Shown piece by piece: positions 22,736 through 31,628 of a DNA stretch of 33,159 bases. Below the pieces are notes generated by a model, which had not been told where the DNA came from, ran no database searches, and was given only the letters and a program-made list of their open reading frames with translations. A program made the position numbers and the translations under genes. Location of the stretch: positions 1 through 33,159 of the forward strand of contig NZ_JACDNT010000002.1 in assembly GCF_017656475.1 (NCBI RefSeq), read 5' to 3'. The DNA comes from Archaeoglobus sp. (GTDB lineage: Archaea > Halobacteriota > Archaeoglobi > Archaeoglobales > Archaeoglobaceae). Numbering within the stretch: the stretch's first letter is position 1; each line of letters opens with the position of its first letter.

Positions 22736-23560
22736 ATGATAATAACTGACGACCACATGCACCTCTACAACCACCTCAGGTTAAGGGCTCTGGAGCAGTT
22801 TAAGGATGCTGGAGGTACTCACGTCTTTCTTGTCAACCTGCTCTGCCACCACTACAGAATAAGGCCAAAAAGTGGTAATGACTTCAAAGAGGTGTTTGAG
22901 AGACATATCAACCTCGTCAGCAAGGCGAACAAAGTCGTTAAAGCTTATGCAGTTCTTGGAGTTCACCCTGCAGAGATCACGGTTATAGGGGACAAAATTG
23001 GCCATGAAAAGGCAGCTGAGATGATGAAGGAAGCTTTGGAGATTGCAGGAAAATACATCCAAGAGGGAAGTGCTGTGGCTCTCAAATCGGGGAGACCACA
23101 TTATCCAGTCAGCAAGCAGGTTTGGCAGTTGAGCAATGAAGTCTTAAAGCATGCTTTTGAAGTTGCAAAAGATGTCGGGTGTGCAGTCCAGCTTCATACG
23201 GAGAGCTACACGAGGGAGGGGATGGTGGAGATAGCAGAGATGGCAGATGAGGTTGGGCTTAAAAGAGAGAAGGTCGTGAAACACTTCTCCCCGCCGTTCA
23301 TCAAGGAGTTTGAGGAAATAGGGATTTTTCCGTCGGTTCTTGCCAGCGACAAAAACGTTCTGAAGGCTGCGGAACAGGGAGACCGTTTTACGGTTGAGAC
23401 GGATTACATTGATGACAGAAAAAGACCTGGAGCAGTTCTTGGACCGAAAACAGTTCCAAGAAAGGTTAAAGAGCTGGTGGAAATGGGATATGAAGATGTT
23501 GCCTACAGGATTTGCGTTGAGAATGTCGAAAAAGTTTATGGAATCGAGCTTGAGGATTAG
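22736..23560 (+). CDS. TatD-like metal-dependent hydrolase (COG1099)
   Basis: A 274-residue TIM-barrel hydrolase of the amidohydrolase/TatD class. Metal ligands appear in order along the barrel: His7 and His9 (DDHMHL), a Lys/Glu region near ALKSGRPHYPVS, HTES, KHFSPP, and the late ETDYIDD. The group is present in many archaea and its substrate is unknown; DNase activity is only a family-level guess. The start at 22736 follows from the TATA box 25 bases upstream; residues encoded between 22676 and 22736 do not look conserved. It is first in a four-gene run, and its stop is 12 bases before endA. Confidence 0.82.
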   Translation: MIITDDHMHLYNHLRLRALEQFKDAGGTHVFLVNLLCHHYRIRPKSGNDFKEVFERHINLVSKANKVVKAYAVLGVHPAEITVIGDKIGHEKAAEMMKEALEIAGKYIQEGSAVALKSGRPHYPVSKQVWQLSNEVLKHAFEVAKDVGCAVQLHTESYTREGMVEIAEMADEVGLKREKVVKHFSPPFIKEFEEIGIFPSVLASDKNVLKAAEQGDRFTVETDYIDDRKRPGAVLGPKTVPRKVKELVEMGYEDVAYRICVENVEKVYGIELED

Positions 23561-23572
23561 TCTGGAGGCAAC

Positions 23573-24490
23573 ATGCTGAGCGGAGATTTCGCTGTGGTGA
23601 GGGCGAAAAAGAATTTGGAGAGAAGGGGTTTTGGCGTCAAGAGAGGGGACAGAATCTACCTCCATCCTCTTGAAGTTGTTTACCTCCAGGTTAAGGGTAT
23701 TGAGAGATTTGGAGAGTTTGAAGAGGTTCTGAGGTGGGCTGAGAGCAGAATCGAGGATTTCTCAACATACTACTTCGTTTACGAGGACTTGAGAGATAGA
23801 GGCAACAGGGTGAAGATTCAGGGAGAACTGTTGCTGACAAAAAAGCCCTATTTACCCATTTCAGAAAGAAGGGTAATCAGAATGGGCGAGATTGCAGAGA
23901 AGGCAAGAAAGTTTGACGAGTTAAGGTTGGCTGTCGTTGATGAGGAGAGTGAGATAACCTACTTCAAGGTTTATGAGCCCGAAATGATGGGGGGGCAGAC
24001 GGAAGAGCTTCCTGAGATAAACGGAGTTTTATCGAATGAATTCGTAATTACTACACAGACAGAGATCTTCAGCAGATACTTCTACGGAAGTGAAAAAGGT
24101 GGATTCGTAACTTTATCACTGATAGAGAGCCTCTATCTCCTCGAAGCCGGAAAGCTCAAGCTGATGAACGCCGATAAAGCCAAACTGGTTAAGAGGGCAA
24201 GGGAAGTTGAGAGAAACTTTGACAGGAGGTACGAGGTTTACAGAAACCTCAAGGAGAGGGGTTTTGTGGTTAAAACCGGATTCAAGTTCGGCAGCGAGTT
24301 TAGAGTTTACAAAAAGGTCGAGAGTGTTGACGACCTGCCACACTCCGAGTACCTTATCGACATTGCTGACGAAAAGGAAATCAGGCTGATAGACCTGGCA
24401 AGGGCTGTAAGGCTCGCCCAGAGTGTGAAGAAGAAGATGGTTTTTGCCTTTGGTGAAAACTACCTGTGCTTTGAGAGGGTAAAGGTTTGA
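23573..24490 (+). CDS. endA: tRNA-splicing endonuclease EndA (fused two-repeat, homodimer type)
   Basis: Cuts the bulge-helix-bulge motif in pre-tRNA (and pre-rRNA) introns. The 305-residue chain is a tandem repeat: an N-terminal pseudo-catalytic half and a C-terminal catalytic half. The triad Tyr246 (EFRVY), His257 (LPHSEYL) and Lys287 (SVKKKMVF) is intact; His257 maps to codon 24341-24343. This alpha2 form is the one studied from A. fulgidus, which accepts canonical substrates as a dimer. GGAGG (23564-23568) is 4 bases before the ATG. The upstream COG1099 gene and downstream NTPase lie in the same run. No tRNA substrate gene is in the window. Confidence 0.96.
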   Translation: MLSGDFAVVRAKKNLERRGFGVKRGDRIYLHPLEVVYLQVKGIERFGEFEEVLRWAESRIEDFSTYYFVYEDLRDRGNRVKIQGELLLTKKPYLPISERRVIRMGEIAEKARKFDELRLAVVDEESEITYFKVYEPEMMGGQTEELPEINGVLSNEFVITTQTEIFSRYFYGSEKGGFVTLSLIESLYLLEAGKLKLMNADKAKLVKRAREVERNFDRRYEVYRNLKERGFVVKTGFKFGSEFRVYKKVESVDDLPHSEYLIDIADEKEIRLIDLARAVRLAQSVKKKMVFAFGENYLCFERVKV

Positions 24491-24498
24491 GGTGGAAA

Positions 24499-25023
24499 AT
24501 GATAAGGGTCGTTGTGGGTTCAAAGAATCCAACGAAGATTGAAGGGACAAAGATGGCCTTCAAGCAGTACTTTGATGAGATTGAAGTTGTTGGTGTTGAA
24601 GTCAATACTGACGTCCCACCTCAGCCATTTAACAGCGAAACAATCAGAGGGGCAATTGAGAGGGCAAAGAAATCCTATTCTCCAAAATTCGACTTTTCCG
24701 TCGGAATAGAGGCGGGTCTTTTCAGATTTGATTACACCATTTCAGGCTACCTCGATTTTCAGGTTGCCGCGGTTTATGACGGCGAAAAGTGCACGATTGG
24801 TTTTGGACCGGGCTTTGAGTACCCAAAATCGGTGGTTAAGGAGGTAATGGAAGGAAAGGAAGTTGGTGAAGTTATGGAGAGGGTTTCGGGGATAAAAAAC
24901 CTTGGCAGGAAGTGGGGAGCGGTGCACTACCTGAGCAAGGGGGCAATATCGAGAACTGAGCTATCGAGAATTTCAGTCACAATGGCTTTGATTCCACTGC
25001 TGAACCGCGAAATGTACCTATGA
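24499..25023 (+). CDS. Inosine/xanthosine triphosphatase-like protein (YjjX / DUF84)
   Basis: A 174-residue member of the YjjX family, which hydrolyses non-canonical purine triphosphates (ITP, XTP) to protect nucleic acids. Characteristic segments are VVVGSKNPTKIEGTKMAF at the start, the ETIRGAIERAK helix, VGIEAGLF, and GAVHYLSKGAISRTEL near the end. The ATG at 24499 follows GAGGTGG; I prefer it to the in-frame TTG at 24487, which overlaps the endA stop. The 3' end overlaps the SPL-like gene start as ATGA. Confidence 0.88.
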   Translation: MIRVVVGSKNPTKIEGTKMAFKQYFDEIEVVGVEVNTDVPPQPFNSETIRGAIERAKKSYSPKFDFSVGIEAGLFRFDYTISGYLDFQVAAVYDGEKCTIGFGPGFEYPKSVVKEVMEGKEVGEVMERVSGIKNLGRKWGAVHYLSKGAISRTELSRISVTMALIPLLNREMYL

Positions 25024-25823
25024 GAGTTATAAGGCCCTTCGACCCCTGGAAATCCCCTCTTTGCACATGTCCAGAAAAGTACTCCTTTAACCCATATACG
25101 GGCTGCGCACACGGATGCATCTACTGCTATGCAACGTATATCCCAAACTTCTACAGACTCAGGGAGAAAAAGGGGTTATTCAGAAACCTTGAAAAAGACC
25201 TCAAAGATCTGCCCGCAAACGCCCTGATTTCAATGTCCAACAGCTCCGATCCCTACCCTCCCGCTGAAAGATATAGAGAGATAACAAGGAGGTGCATAGA
25301 AATTTTAAAAGAATACGACGTCAGGCTGATGGTGGTGACCAAAAGCGATATCGTCCTGAGAGACCTCAAAATTCTCAGCGAAATGAGGAGTGCGGTCAGC
25401 ATTACCATCACTGGCCTCGATGAACTTGAGCCGAATGCTCCTTCAACTGAAAGGCGAATAGAGGCTTTAAAGGCTGTAAAAGACTCTGGAATCCCGGCAA
25501 TACTTCGCTTAGATCCTGTAATCCCGGGAATTAACGACAGGAGGTTTGAGATAATTGAGAAGACTACGCCTGATCATGTCGTCACATCAACTCTAAAGCT
25601 CAAAGCAGATTCAATGGCAAGAATGGGGAAAAGGCTTCTCTGGCTGAAAAACGTTAGTTTCGAGGAAAAAGGTGTTTACAGGTACTTTCCGGAAAAAATG
25701 CGTAGAGAGGTTCTGTACAGAATAAAGAACTTCTGTGAAAATATTGGGATTAGCGTGGGGTTCTGCAGGGAAGGCTTCGAACCTCCATCCAGGTCATGCG
25801 ATGGCAGCCACCTTTTAGGCTAA
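25020..25823 (+). CDS. SPL-related radical SAM protein (COG1533)
   Basis: A 267-residue radical SAM protein resembling spore photoproduct lyase-family members, which occur widely in archaea outside spores. The cluster motif is CAHGCIYCYA with Cys29, Cys33 and Cys36, following YSFNPYTG. SMSNSSDPYPPAE and ITGLDELEPNAPS are family signatures. Two N-terminal cysteines (LCTCP) are also seen. The true substrate is unknown; a DNA- or tRNA-related reaction is only suggested by its neighbours endA and the NTP-sanitising enzyme. The ATG overlaps the upstream stop (ATGA). It closes the four-gene run, 55 bases before a new promoter. Confidence 0.85.
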   Translation: MRVIRPFDPWKSPLCTCPEKYSFNPYTGCAHGCIYCYATYIPNFYRLREKKGLFRNLEKDLKDLPANALISMSNSSDPYPPAERYREITRRCIEILKEYDVRLMVVTKSDIVLRDLKILSEMRSAVSITITGLDELEPNAPSTERRIEALKAVKDSGIPAILRLDPVIPGINDRRFEIIEKTTPDHVVTSTLKLKADSMARMGKRLLWLKNVSFEEKGVYRYFPEKMRREVLYRIKNFCENIGISVGFCREGFEPPSRSCDGSHLLG

Positions 25824-25834
25824 CTTTTGGAAAA

Positions 25835-25844
25835 TTTTTAAATA
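25835..25844 (+). promoter_or_regulatory. TATA box of the HTH regulator - M20 peptidase pair
   Basis: TTTTTAAATA preceded by a purine-rich TTGGAAAA. A start about 25 bases on would leave a 15-base leader that contains the full GGAGGTG at 25867-25873. Confidence 0.55.
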
Positions 25845-25866
25845 CAAGAGAGAAGAAGATAAAAGA

Positions 25867-25873
25867 GGAGGTG
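25867..25873 (+). promoter_or_regulatory. Shine-Dalgarno site fixing a TTG start
   Basis: GGAGGTG five bases before TTG 25879. No ATG or GTG in the same frame is better placed, so this site decides the unusual start codon of the HTH regulator. Confidence 0.7.
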
Positions 25874-25878
25874 TAAAA

Positions 25879-26343
25879 TTGAGCCTTACAAGGCTGTTTC
25901 TTCATGAAAGAACGGTAGAGATTATTCTTCGAATCCTCAAAGCTGAGGAGAACGGTGAAAAAATATACCCTCTTCAGATATCCAATGACATCGGTTCGCC
26001 TTACAGCTATGTCTCAAAGGTTCTGGGGGAGCTTGAAAGGTTCTCCCTCGTCGAAAGCAGATCCGAAGGCAGAATGAGGGTTTTATCTTTGACACCTTAC
26101 GGAAAGGTGGTTGCTTCAATGCTCAGAGACCTCCACAACGAGCTTGAAAAGGACTTCAACTCAAGAATGAAGCTCGACATTCTCAAAAAAGTTTACAGCA
26201 ACTCCAACGGAGACCTGAGAGTTTACCTTCCCGTGATGGCCGAGCTGGAAATGTTAACAAAATCCACGGAGGATGAGTTCGTCGTTGAAGAGGCCAAAAA
26301 ACTAATTTCTGAAATTAAAGAAAGAATAAAGGGGGAAACATGA
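25879..26343 (+). CDS. Winged-helix transcription regulator, MarR/ArsR-like
   Basis: A 154-residue protein. The winged helix covers about residues 8-85: a helix with HERTVEIILRILKAEENG, then LQISNDIGSPYSYVSKVLGEL as the recognition region and RMRVLSLTPYGKVV as the wing. The remainder is helical and charged, suited to dimerisation. No ligand-binding motif is clear. Initiation is at TTG 25879, set by the perfect SD. The stop overlaps the ATG of the M20 peptidase gene (ATGA), so it may control its own operon and thus amino-acid metabolism, but the sequence does not show its target. Confidence 0.8.
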   Translation: MSLTRLFLHERTVEIILRILKAEENGEKIYPLQISNDIGSPYSYVSKVLGELERFSLVESRSEGRMRVLSLTPYGKVVASMLRDLHNELEKDFNSRMKLDILKKVYSNSNGDLRVYLPVMAELEMLTKSTEDEFVVEEAKKLISEIKERIKGET

Positions 26344-27551
26344 AGGTGCTGGATGCAGTTGAGGGCTTCAGGGATGACATGGTAAAAACACTCTGTGATC
26401 TTATTGAAATAAAAGCGATAGCACCTGAATTCGGAGGAGACGGGGAGTACAAAAAGGCAGAGTATCTTATGAAACTCCTCGACGGTTTTGATGTGGTCGA
26501 GAGGTACGATGTTGAGGATGAGAGGGTTAGTGACGGTCTTAGGCCTAACATAGTGGCCAAAGTAAAAGGCGTTCTCGAAAAAACAATCTGGATTGTATCC
26601 CATCTCGATGTCGTTCCTGAGGGTGACGAGAGGCTCTGGGAAACACCACCTTTCAAGGGCGTTGTTAAGGAGGGAAAAATTTTTGGAAGGGGAGCTGAGG
26701 ATAACGGGCAGAGCATAGTCTCGTCACTTTATGCGGCAAAGGCTATTATTGAGAGTGGATTGACTCCGAAATACACTCTTGGCCTCGTTTTCGTTGCGGA
26801 TGAGGAGGCAGGGAGCAACTACGGGATAAAACACGTCCTGAAGCAGAAAATTTTTGATAAAGAAGACTTGTTCGTGATACCAGATATTGGAACTCCAAAG
26901 GGTGACATGATAGAGATAGCAGAAAAAAGCATATTATGGCTGAAATTCGTTGTGCATGGCCAGCAGAGTCACGCAAGCATGCCCTCAGGTTTGAACGCAA
27001 GCAGAAGGGCAATGGAATTCATACTGGATCTGGACAAAAAGCTCCATTCGAAGTTTAATGGTAAAAACGAGCTCTTTGTTCCACCCTATTCAACTTTCGA
27101 GCCTACAAAGAGGGAAAAGAATGTCGACAACATAAACACGATTCCTGGGTTAGACGTCAGCTACATGGACTGCAGAATAATTCCTGACTACCATGTAGAA
27201 GAAGTACTTGACTACATAGAGGACATAAGAAGCTTCCATCAGATGAAAGGCAACAGCAAGATAGAGATTGAAATTGTGCAGAAGGTCTCATCCCCACCCA
27301 CTCCTGAAAACGCTCAGATAATCGAAAAGTTGAGGAACACAATTGAAGAACTCAGAGGTTTCAGACCAGGAGTTTACGGAATTGGAGGGAATACGTGCGC
27401 ATCGTTTTTCAGGAAAAGCGGATTTACAGAAACTGCTGCGTGGTGTACAGCAGATGGTGTAGCCCATCAAGCCAACGAGTACTGCGTGATAGACAATATG
27501 GTTGAAGATGCAAAGGTTTTCTCCATTCTGCCTTTTGAACCTGGCTACTAA
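26340..27551 (+). CDS. M20-family metallopeptidase (ArgE/DapE-like)
   Basis: A 403-residue zinc peptidase/deacylase. Metal ligands and catalytic residues are visible: SHLDVVPEG (His and the catalytic Asp), GAEDNGQS (bridging Asp), VADEEAGSN (catalytic Glu and metal Glu) and the C-terminal VAHQANEY (His). The dimerisation/lid domain occupies about residues 190-310. Family members remove acyl groups from amino acids (acetylornithine, succinyl-diaminopimelate) or cut dipeptides. Specificity cannot be set by eye. The dapA and dapB genes lie 3.3 kb away on the opposite strand, which makes a lysine-pathway role possible but unproven. It ends convergently with the Toprim gene, overlapping 4 bases. 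Confidence 0.85.
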   Translation: MKVLDAVEGFRDDMVKTLCDLIEIKAIAPEFGGDGEYKKAEYLMKLLDGFDVVERYDVEDERVSDGLRPNIVAKVKGVLEKTIWIVSHLDVVPEGDERLWETPPFKGVVKEGKIFGRGAEDNGQSIVSSLYAAKAIIESGLTPKYTLGLVFVADEEAGSNYGIKHVLKQKIFDKEDLFVIPDIGTPKGDMIEIAEKSILWLKFVVHGQQSHASMPSGLNASRRAMEFILDLDKKLHSKFNGKNELFVPPYSTFEPTKREKNVDNINTIPGLDVSYMDCRIIPDYHVEEVLDYIEDIRSFHQMKGNSKIEIEIVQKVSSPPTPENAQIIEKLRNTIEELRGFRPGVYGIGGNTCASFFRKSGFTETAAWCTADGVAHQANEYCVIDNMVEDAKVFSILPFEPGY

Positions 27552-27922
27552 ACTCTAATCTCCTTTATCTTTTCGTAGAACGCAGAAATTTCTTCAACCT
27601 TAGTAATCTCCTTTCTAACGTTGCCGAAAATTTTTCTCTTGATTTCTACATCTGGCATCTTCCCGTAACTTCTCAAAGCCTCTACAAGTCCCTTCTCTAT
27701 CTCCATCCCTTTAGAGTCAAAGTCGGTCAGAATTATGACGTCACTGTCCTTCAAAGTGTCGGCAGTTGAAGCAAAGCCTGTAAAAACAAATATCTCACCG
27801 CTGACACCTATGGCTCTTAAAGATTTCACATCCTTTTTCCCCTCTACAACCACAACCCACCCGTTCTTCGATTTTTCCTTAAGCTCGTCAACAGCATCAA
27901 AAAAAGGCTTATATTCCTCCAT
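27548..27922 (-). CDS. Small Toprim-domain protein (UPF0292)
   Basis: A 124-residue protein that is essentially one Toprim domain. The conserved Glu27 sits in VVVVEGKKDV, and the acidic pair Asp67/Asp69 in ILTDFDSKG. Such small DnaG-like Toprim proteins (UPF0292) are common in archaea; relatives include RNase M5-type nucleases, and the role of this group is not known. GGAGGAATATAA at its start also contains the end of the upstream hydantoinase-like gene: the two overlap by 14 bases, so they are translated from one message. Confidence 0.85.
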   Translation of the reverse strand: MEEYKPFFDAVDELKEKSKNGWVVVVEGKKDVKSLRAIGVSGEIFVFTGFASTADTLKDSDVIILTDFDSKGMEIEKGLVEALRSYGKMPDVEIKRKIFGNVRKEITKVEEISAFYEKIKEIRV

Positions 27923-29393
27923 ACCTGATTCCCGGCTCTATCTGAACGATGACGTCGGCAATAACACCCCTCTTCATTCCTCCCCTAACAACTGTAAAAG
28001 AGTTGAAGTAAACGGTTTTAACTTTGCCGAGCTCCTCATCTCTCGCCCCGAACCTTTTTGCAACCTCAACAACCTTCTCCCTCGCAACATCCAGTAGCTG
28101 CTCGTCATCGGGCAAGCTGCCGGGCTTGAAGGGGCAGGGTTCTGTGTGACCGTTGTAAGCTGCAAATCCTTTCTCCGTGTCGATACGGACATATAGGGTC
28201 ATGCTCACCCTCGAAACTGCAACACCAACGGCATTTGCTGACTCGTAGTGGTCGGGAATTATGCAGTCAACTTTTGCAGCCTTTGCAACCTCCGAAATGA
28301 GATAAGGAGCCAAGTAGCCCGTACCTATTATCTTATCACACCCAATTTCCTTCACCGTTGTCGCTGCAAGCGAAACAAATTGATTCAAAACGCTCTCAAC
28401 ATCACACTCAAACTTCCTCGAGGCTCTATAATCTCCAATCTCGTATCCCGCACAGTTCAACGCGTCGGTGAGCGTGAACTTCTCTCCTCCAAACGCAAGA
28501 GATTTGGAGCTGATTGGAGTGAGCTTCCCGTTCTCAACTACTGAATCACCGCCAAAAGGAATGCTGACCGAATCAACACACCTTATCAAAGTCTTTCTGC
28601 CCGCAAGTTCTATCCCCTCAACTATTTTCGGCATCCCATCAACAACTTCTACGAAGTCTGTGGAGGTGCCACCTATGTCCACAACCAGAGCATTCTTCTC
28701 GCCGGTCAGATAAACTGCACCAAGAGCCACAGCGGCTGGAGAGGAGTTGTAAAGCTCCGAAGGATTGTTGAGAGCTATCGAGTAGGGTATAATCCCTCCA
28801 TCTCCTTTGAAGTAATAGAAATCACCTGCATACTTTTTTATTAGCTCAGTAAGCCTGAAAACCGTCTCCTTTATCTTTGCATTAACCACAGTAGTGTGAA
28901 TCCTGGCAGGGAAGTTCATACCCCCAGCGTAGTGACTCAGGGCAATTCTGTAATCATCCACATAGTTTCTAACAATCTCGGCTATTTTTTCCTCTAAACT
29001 GCCATTCCTAACTGAGAATTTTGATGAGATTGCCACATTATCGTATGAGTTTTCCCTAAAGGTTGCGGCTATTTCGTATTCATCAATGTCCTCAACAACA
29101 TCTCCCCTGTGGTTGACATAGCCCTTAACAACCTCACCATACTCAGAGTAATTCAATCCCGGCCCCGGTACAACTAAGCTGAGGGTGCGGTATTCGCTAA
29201 ATTTTGAAATGATAAGATTTAGGGGCCACGACGTACTTACGACGACCTTTTCCTCTATCAGGTTTGCCTCTTTTGAAATTTCCTTGAGAATTCCACCTAT
29301 TCCAGCTTCATTCGGAAGCTTGATAGTTTTGATCTCGTCAGAAACTATAGCGGCATCCGTATTGGTACCACCAACGTCTATTCCAATTATCAT
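27909..29393 (-). CDS. Hydantoinase/oxoprolinase-family protein (HyuA-like, ASKHA fold)
   Basis: A 494-residue protein of the hydantoinase A/oxoprolinase group. The N-terminal phosphate-binding loop is IGIDVGGTNTDAAIV, and a second ASKHA motif is ALVVDIGGTSTDFVEVV. GDGG and SSPAAVALGAVYL fit the family. It is shorter than full ATP-dependent oxoprolinases and has no HyuB partner next to it, so the reaction is uncertain; relatives also occur near methyltransferase and C1 genes. I prefer the ATG at 29393 over a GTG at 29402 because a TTTAAATC box is centred 24 bases upstream, predicting a leaderless message. It overlaps the Toprim gene downstream. Confidence 0.85.
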   Translation of the reverse strand: MIIGIDVGGTNTDAAIVSDEIKTIKLPNEAGIGGILKEISKEANLIEEKVVVSTSWPLNLIISKFSEYRTLSLVVPGPGLNYSEYGEVVKGYVNHRGDVVEDIDEYEIAATFRENSYDNVAISSKFSVRNGSLEEKIAEIVRNYVDDYRIALSHYAGGMNFPARIHTTVVNAKIKETVFRLTELIKKYAGDFYYFKGDGGIIPYSIALNNPSELYNSSPAAVALGAVYLTGEKNALVVDIGGTSTDFVEVVDGMPKIVEGIELAGRKTLIRCVDSVSIPFGGDSVVENGKLTPISSKSLAFGGEKFTLTDALNCAGYEIGDYRASRKFECDVESVLNQFVSLAATTVKEIGCDKIIGTGYLAPYLISEVAKAAKVDCIIPDHYESANAVGVAVSRVSMTLYVRIDTEKGFAAYNGHTEPCPFKPGSLPDDEQLLDVAREKVVEVAKRFGARDEELGKVKTVYFNSFTVVRGGMKRGVIADVIVQIEPGIRYGGI

Positions 29394-29412
29394 TACTCCC
29401 ACAAATTCGTGT

Positions 29413-29420
29413 GATTTAAA
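29413..29420 (-). promoter_or_regulatory. TATA box of the hydantoinase-like gene
   Basis: TTTAAATC on the minus strand, in the 32-base gap after the MFS transporter stop and centred about 24 bases before ATG 29393. The downstream pair can therefore be expressed independently of the transporter. Confidence 0.55.
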
Positions 29421-29425
29421 AAAGC

Positions 29426-30646
29426 TTATCGTTTTTCATGGACAAATAAAATCAGCACCGCAGAAGCCAAGGATGCTACAAGGCAGAATGAAAATGCCAA
29501 GGAGTACGCTTCAGGTGGATAGGACTTGCCAACCATTCCAACTGTGTCCATCAGATAGCCCATGAAAACCTGAAAAACGGCGCCACCAAAGAAGGGAAAA
29601 ACATTCACGATGCTCGTAGCCAGCCCGGTAACCTCCAGCGGGTAAGATTCTTTGATTAGCGCATACGCAACCGGTCCTGCAGCGCTGAAAAGTCCAATTA
29701 GAAATGATATCATGTAAAGCTGAGCAACTGAAAGGTTTGCAGTGAGGAAAACGAGTGGAGCCATTGTAAATGTAAACCCAAGCCCTGCAGCAACAAGGAA
29801 CCACTTTCTCGTCCTGATGACTTTGTCAGAGAGAAAACCTATCACCGGTGCTCCGAAAATTGTTCCAACGCCCACCATCATCAGCACTCCTCCAGCCTCT
29901 TCCCTCTGCATACCGTAAACATCCATTAGATACGGCCCTCCCCAGAGCCCCTGGTAGCCCATAACTATACCATATCTCAAAAATGCTGAAGTTGCAATCA
30001 ACCACACTACAGGGTTCTGAACAACCACGCGAAAATTGGTCGAAAACTTTTCACCCTTCATGTTTGTTTCCAAAACTCCTCCAGGCGAATCTCTTACGAA
30101 GATCCAGCAACTGAGAGCAAGGACAAGCGTAATTGCTCCGATCAGGAAAAAGGTACCCCTCCATCCGAACGCCGACACCATCGCTGCAAGAGGATATGCC
30201 GAGGCAAGAGCGCCCACGTTGCCCACGGCAAACAGCACGCCTGTCAGTGTGGCAAATTCATCGTCTTTAAACCACTGGGAAAGTATCTTTATCGTTGGTA
30301 TGTAAACTCCAGACACGCCCACACCTATCAGGAGTCTGCCCAAAATGGCAACCTCAAACGTTGGCGACAATGCAAACAGCAGTGTACCAAGGAAAGCGAT
30401 CAGTGTAAACACTGTCGTTATTAACCTTGGCCCTTTAGTGTCCGAGAGATATCCCACAGGAATCTGCATCACTCCGTAGGGGTAAAAGTAAGCAGACGAG
30501 AGAACGCCCACAGCAAGTGCAGTAACGGCAAATTCACCCATAAGTGTGGTTGCAAGTACAGCCGGGGAAGTTCGGTGGAAGTACACGAAGAAGTAAATCA
30601 AAGCCATCACACCGAATACTACCCAACGGTACCTGTAAGCCTTCAC
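29426..30646 (-). CDS. MFS transporter
   Basis: A 406-residue major facilitator superfamily protein with about 12 predicted membrane spans. The loop between spans 2 and 3 carries GYLSDTKGPRLITT, the family motif A (G-x-x-x-D-x-x-G-x-R-x). A second copy is GFLSDKVIRTRKWF between spans 8 and 9. The start region YFFVYFHRTSPAVLATTLMGEF resembles anion/organic-acid carriers of the sugar-phosphate and oxalate/formate branches. Substrate is not readable. Initiation is a GTG at 30646, with a TATA box centred about 24 bases upstream and no SD. The next gene in the same direction is the hydantoinase-like protein, which may act on the imported compound. Confidence 0.88.
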   Translation of the reverse strand: MKAYRYRWVVFGVMALIYFFVYFHRTSPAVLATTLMGEFAVTALAVGVLSSAYFYPYGVMQIPVGYLSDTKGPRLITTVFTLIAFLGTLLFALSPTFEVAILGRLLIGVGVSGVYIPTIKILSQWFKDDEFATLTGVLFAVGNVGALASAYPLAAMVSAFGWRGTFFLIGAITLVLALSCWIFVRDSPGGVLETNMKGEKFSTNFRVVVQNPVVWLIATSAFLRYGIVMGYQGLWGGPYLMDVYGMQREEAGGVLMMVGVGTIFGAPVIGFLSDKVIRTRKWFLVAAGLGFTFTMAPLVFLTANLSVAQLYMISFLIGLFSAAGPVAYALIKESYPLEVTGLATSIVNVFPFFGGAVFQVFMGYLMDTVGMVGKSYPPEAYSLAFSFCLVASLASAVLILFVHEKR

Positions 30647-30663
30647 TTAAGCTTGTGAACGCA

Positions 30664-30673
30664 AAAATATATG
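30664..30673 (-). promoter_or_regulatory. TATA box of the MFS transporter gene
   Basis: CATATATTTT on the minus strand, about 24 bases before the GTG at 30646. The rest of the 170-base gap up to 30816 is A/T-rich and shows no gene, repeat or hairpin that I can support. Confidence 0.5.
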
Positions 30674-30816
30674 AACTTTTTTCATATTATATTAAGTCTT
30701 CGTGTTACCCTTATACATCCACTTTAAATTCAAATTATCCGAAAATTGCAGAAGCCATCAACAGGTCTGAGAGTTTCGCTGCCAGTCGGTTAAAAAATGA
30801 GAGATTCTGAATAAAT

Positions 30817-31593
30817 CTACAATCCAAGAAAATCGTCCATGGTGTAAAGTCCCGGTTTATCAACGCTTGCAATCCACTTTGCTGCCTTAACAGCCCCCAT
30901 CGCAAAGCACTCCCTGCTCATAGCCCTGTGAGTGAGCTCAATCCTCTCCCCACTTCCGAGAAAGTAGACGGTATGCTCCCCAACGACGTCTCCACCCCTC
31001 ACTCCAAAAACTCCAATCTCGTTCTCTCTCGGCGAGATGCCTTCTCTGCAAGTCTTCAGCTCAGCCTCCAGCCCCTTCTTTCCCTTCACCTTCCTGATTA
31101 TTTCGGCAATTTTCAATGCAGTTCCGCTTGGAGAGTCCCTCTTGTGCCTATGGTGAATTTCGACAATCTCGGCATCCCATTCGTAGAGCATTGAAGCGGC
31201 ATACTCAACAATTTTCCAGAAGACGTTAACGCCAAGACTGAAATTTGGTGAGATGATCATAGGAACTTTCTCTGCCAGCTCAGCAAGCCTCTTCCTCTCT
31301 TCCTCGGTGAAGCCGGTTGTGCCCATGACGACCCTTACACCCTTCTCAGCAGCAATTTCCACGTTCTTTATCGCTGCCTCTGCAGTCGTGAAGTCTATCA
31401 GGACATCCGCATCAAGCTTTGAAATATCATCCTGAATTGGAACACCGATTTTTCCAACTCCTGCAAGTTCACCAGCATCCTTTCCAACTTCATTGATGTC
31501 AAAGGCCTGAACTACTTCTAACCCTTCCAGAACGGCGTTTTTAACAACAAGTCTGCCCATTCTGCCCGCTGCACCGGAAACAGCAACTCGCAT
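30817..31593 (-). CDS. dapB: 4-hydroxy-tetrahydrodipicolinate reductase DapB
   Basis: Reduces the DapA product to tetrahydrodipicolinate in lysine/diaminopimelate synthesis. The 258-residue protein has the dinucleotide-binding VSGAAGRMGRLV at residues 4-15, VVMGTTGFTEEE, the SPNFSLGVNVFW helix, and the catalytic/substrate-binding EIHHRHKRDSPSGTA. GVRGGDVVGEHTVYF is also conserved. Length is normal. The ATG at 31593 has no SD. A perfect TTTATATA is centred about 24 bases upstream, in the 35-base gap after dapA, so dapB has its own promoter although it follows dapA on the same strand. Confidence 0.95.
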   Translation of the reverse strand: MRVAVSGAAGRMGRLVVKNAVLEGLEVVQAFDINEVGKDAGELAGVGKIGVPIQDDISKLDADVLIDFTTAEAAIKNVEIAAEKGVRVVMGTTGFTEEERKRLAELAEKVPMIISPNFSLGVNVFWKIVEYAASMLYEWDAEIVEIHHRHKRDSPSGTALKIAEIIRKVKGKKGLEAELKTCREGISPRENEIGVFGVRGGDVVGEHTVYFLGSGERIELTHRAMSRECFAMGAVKAAKWIASVDKPGLYTMDDFLGL

Positions 31594-31612
31594 AAAGTAA
31601 ATTGAGAGAGAG

Positions 31613-31620
31613 TATATAAA
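31613..31620 (-). promoter_or_regulatory. TATA box of dapB
   Basis: TTTATATA on the minus strand, the closest match to box A in the window. It lies between the dapA stop and the dapB ATG and predicts a leaderless dapB transcript. Confidence 0.65.
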
Positions 31621-31628
31621 ATATGCAG

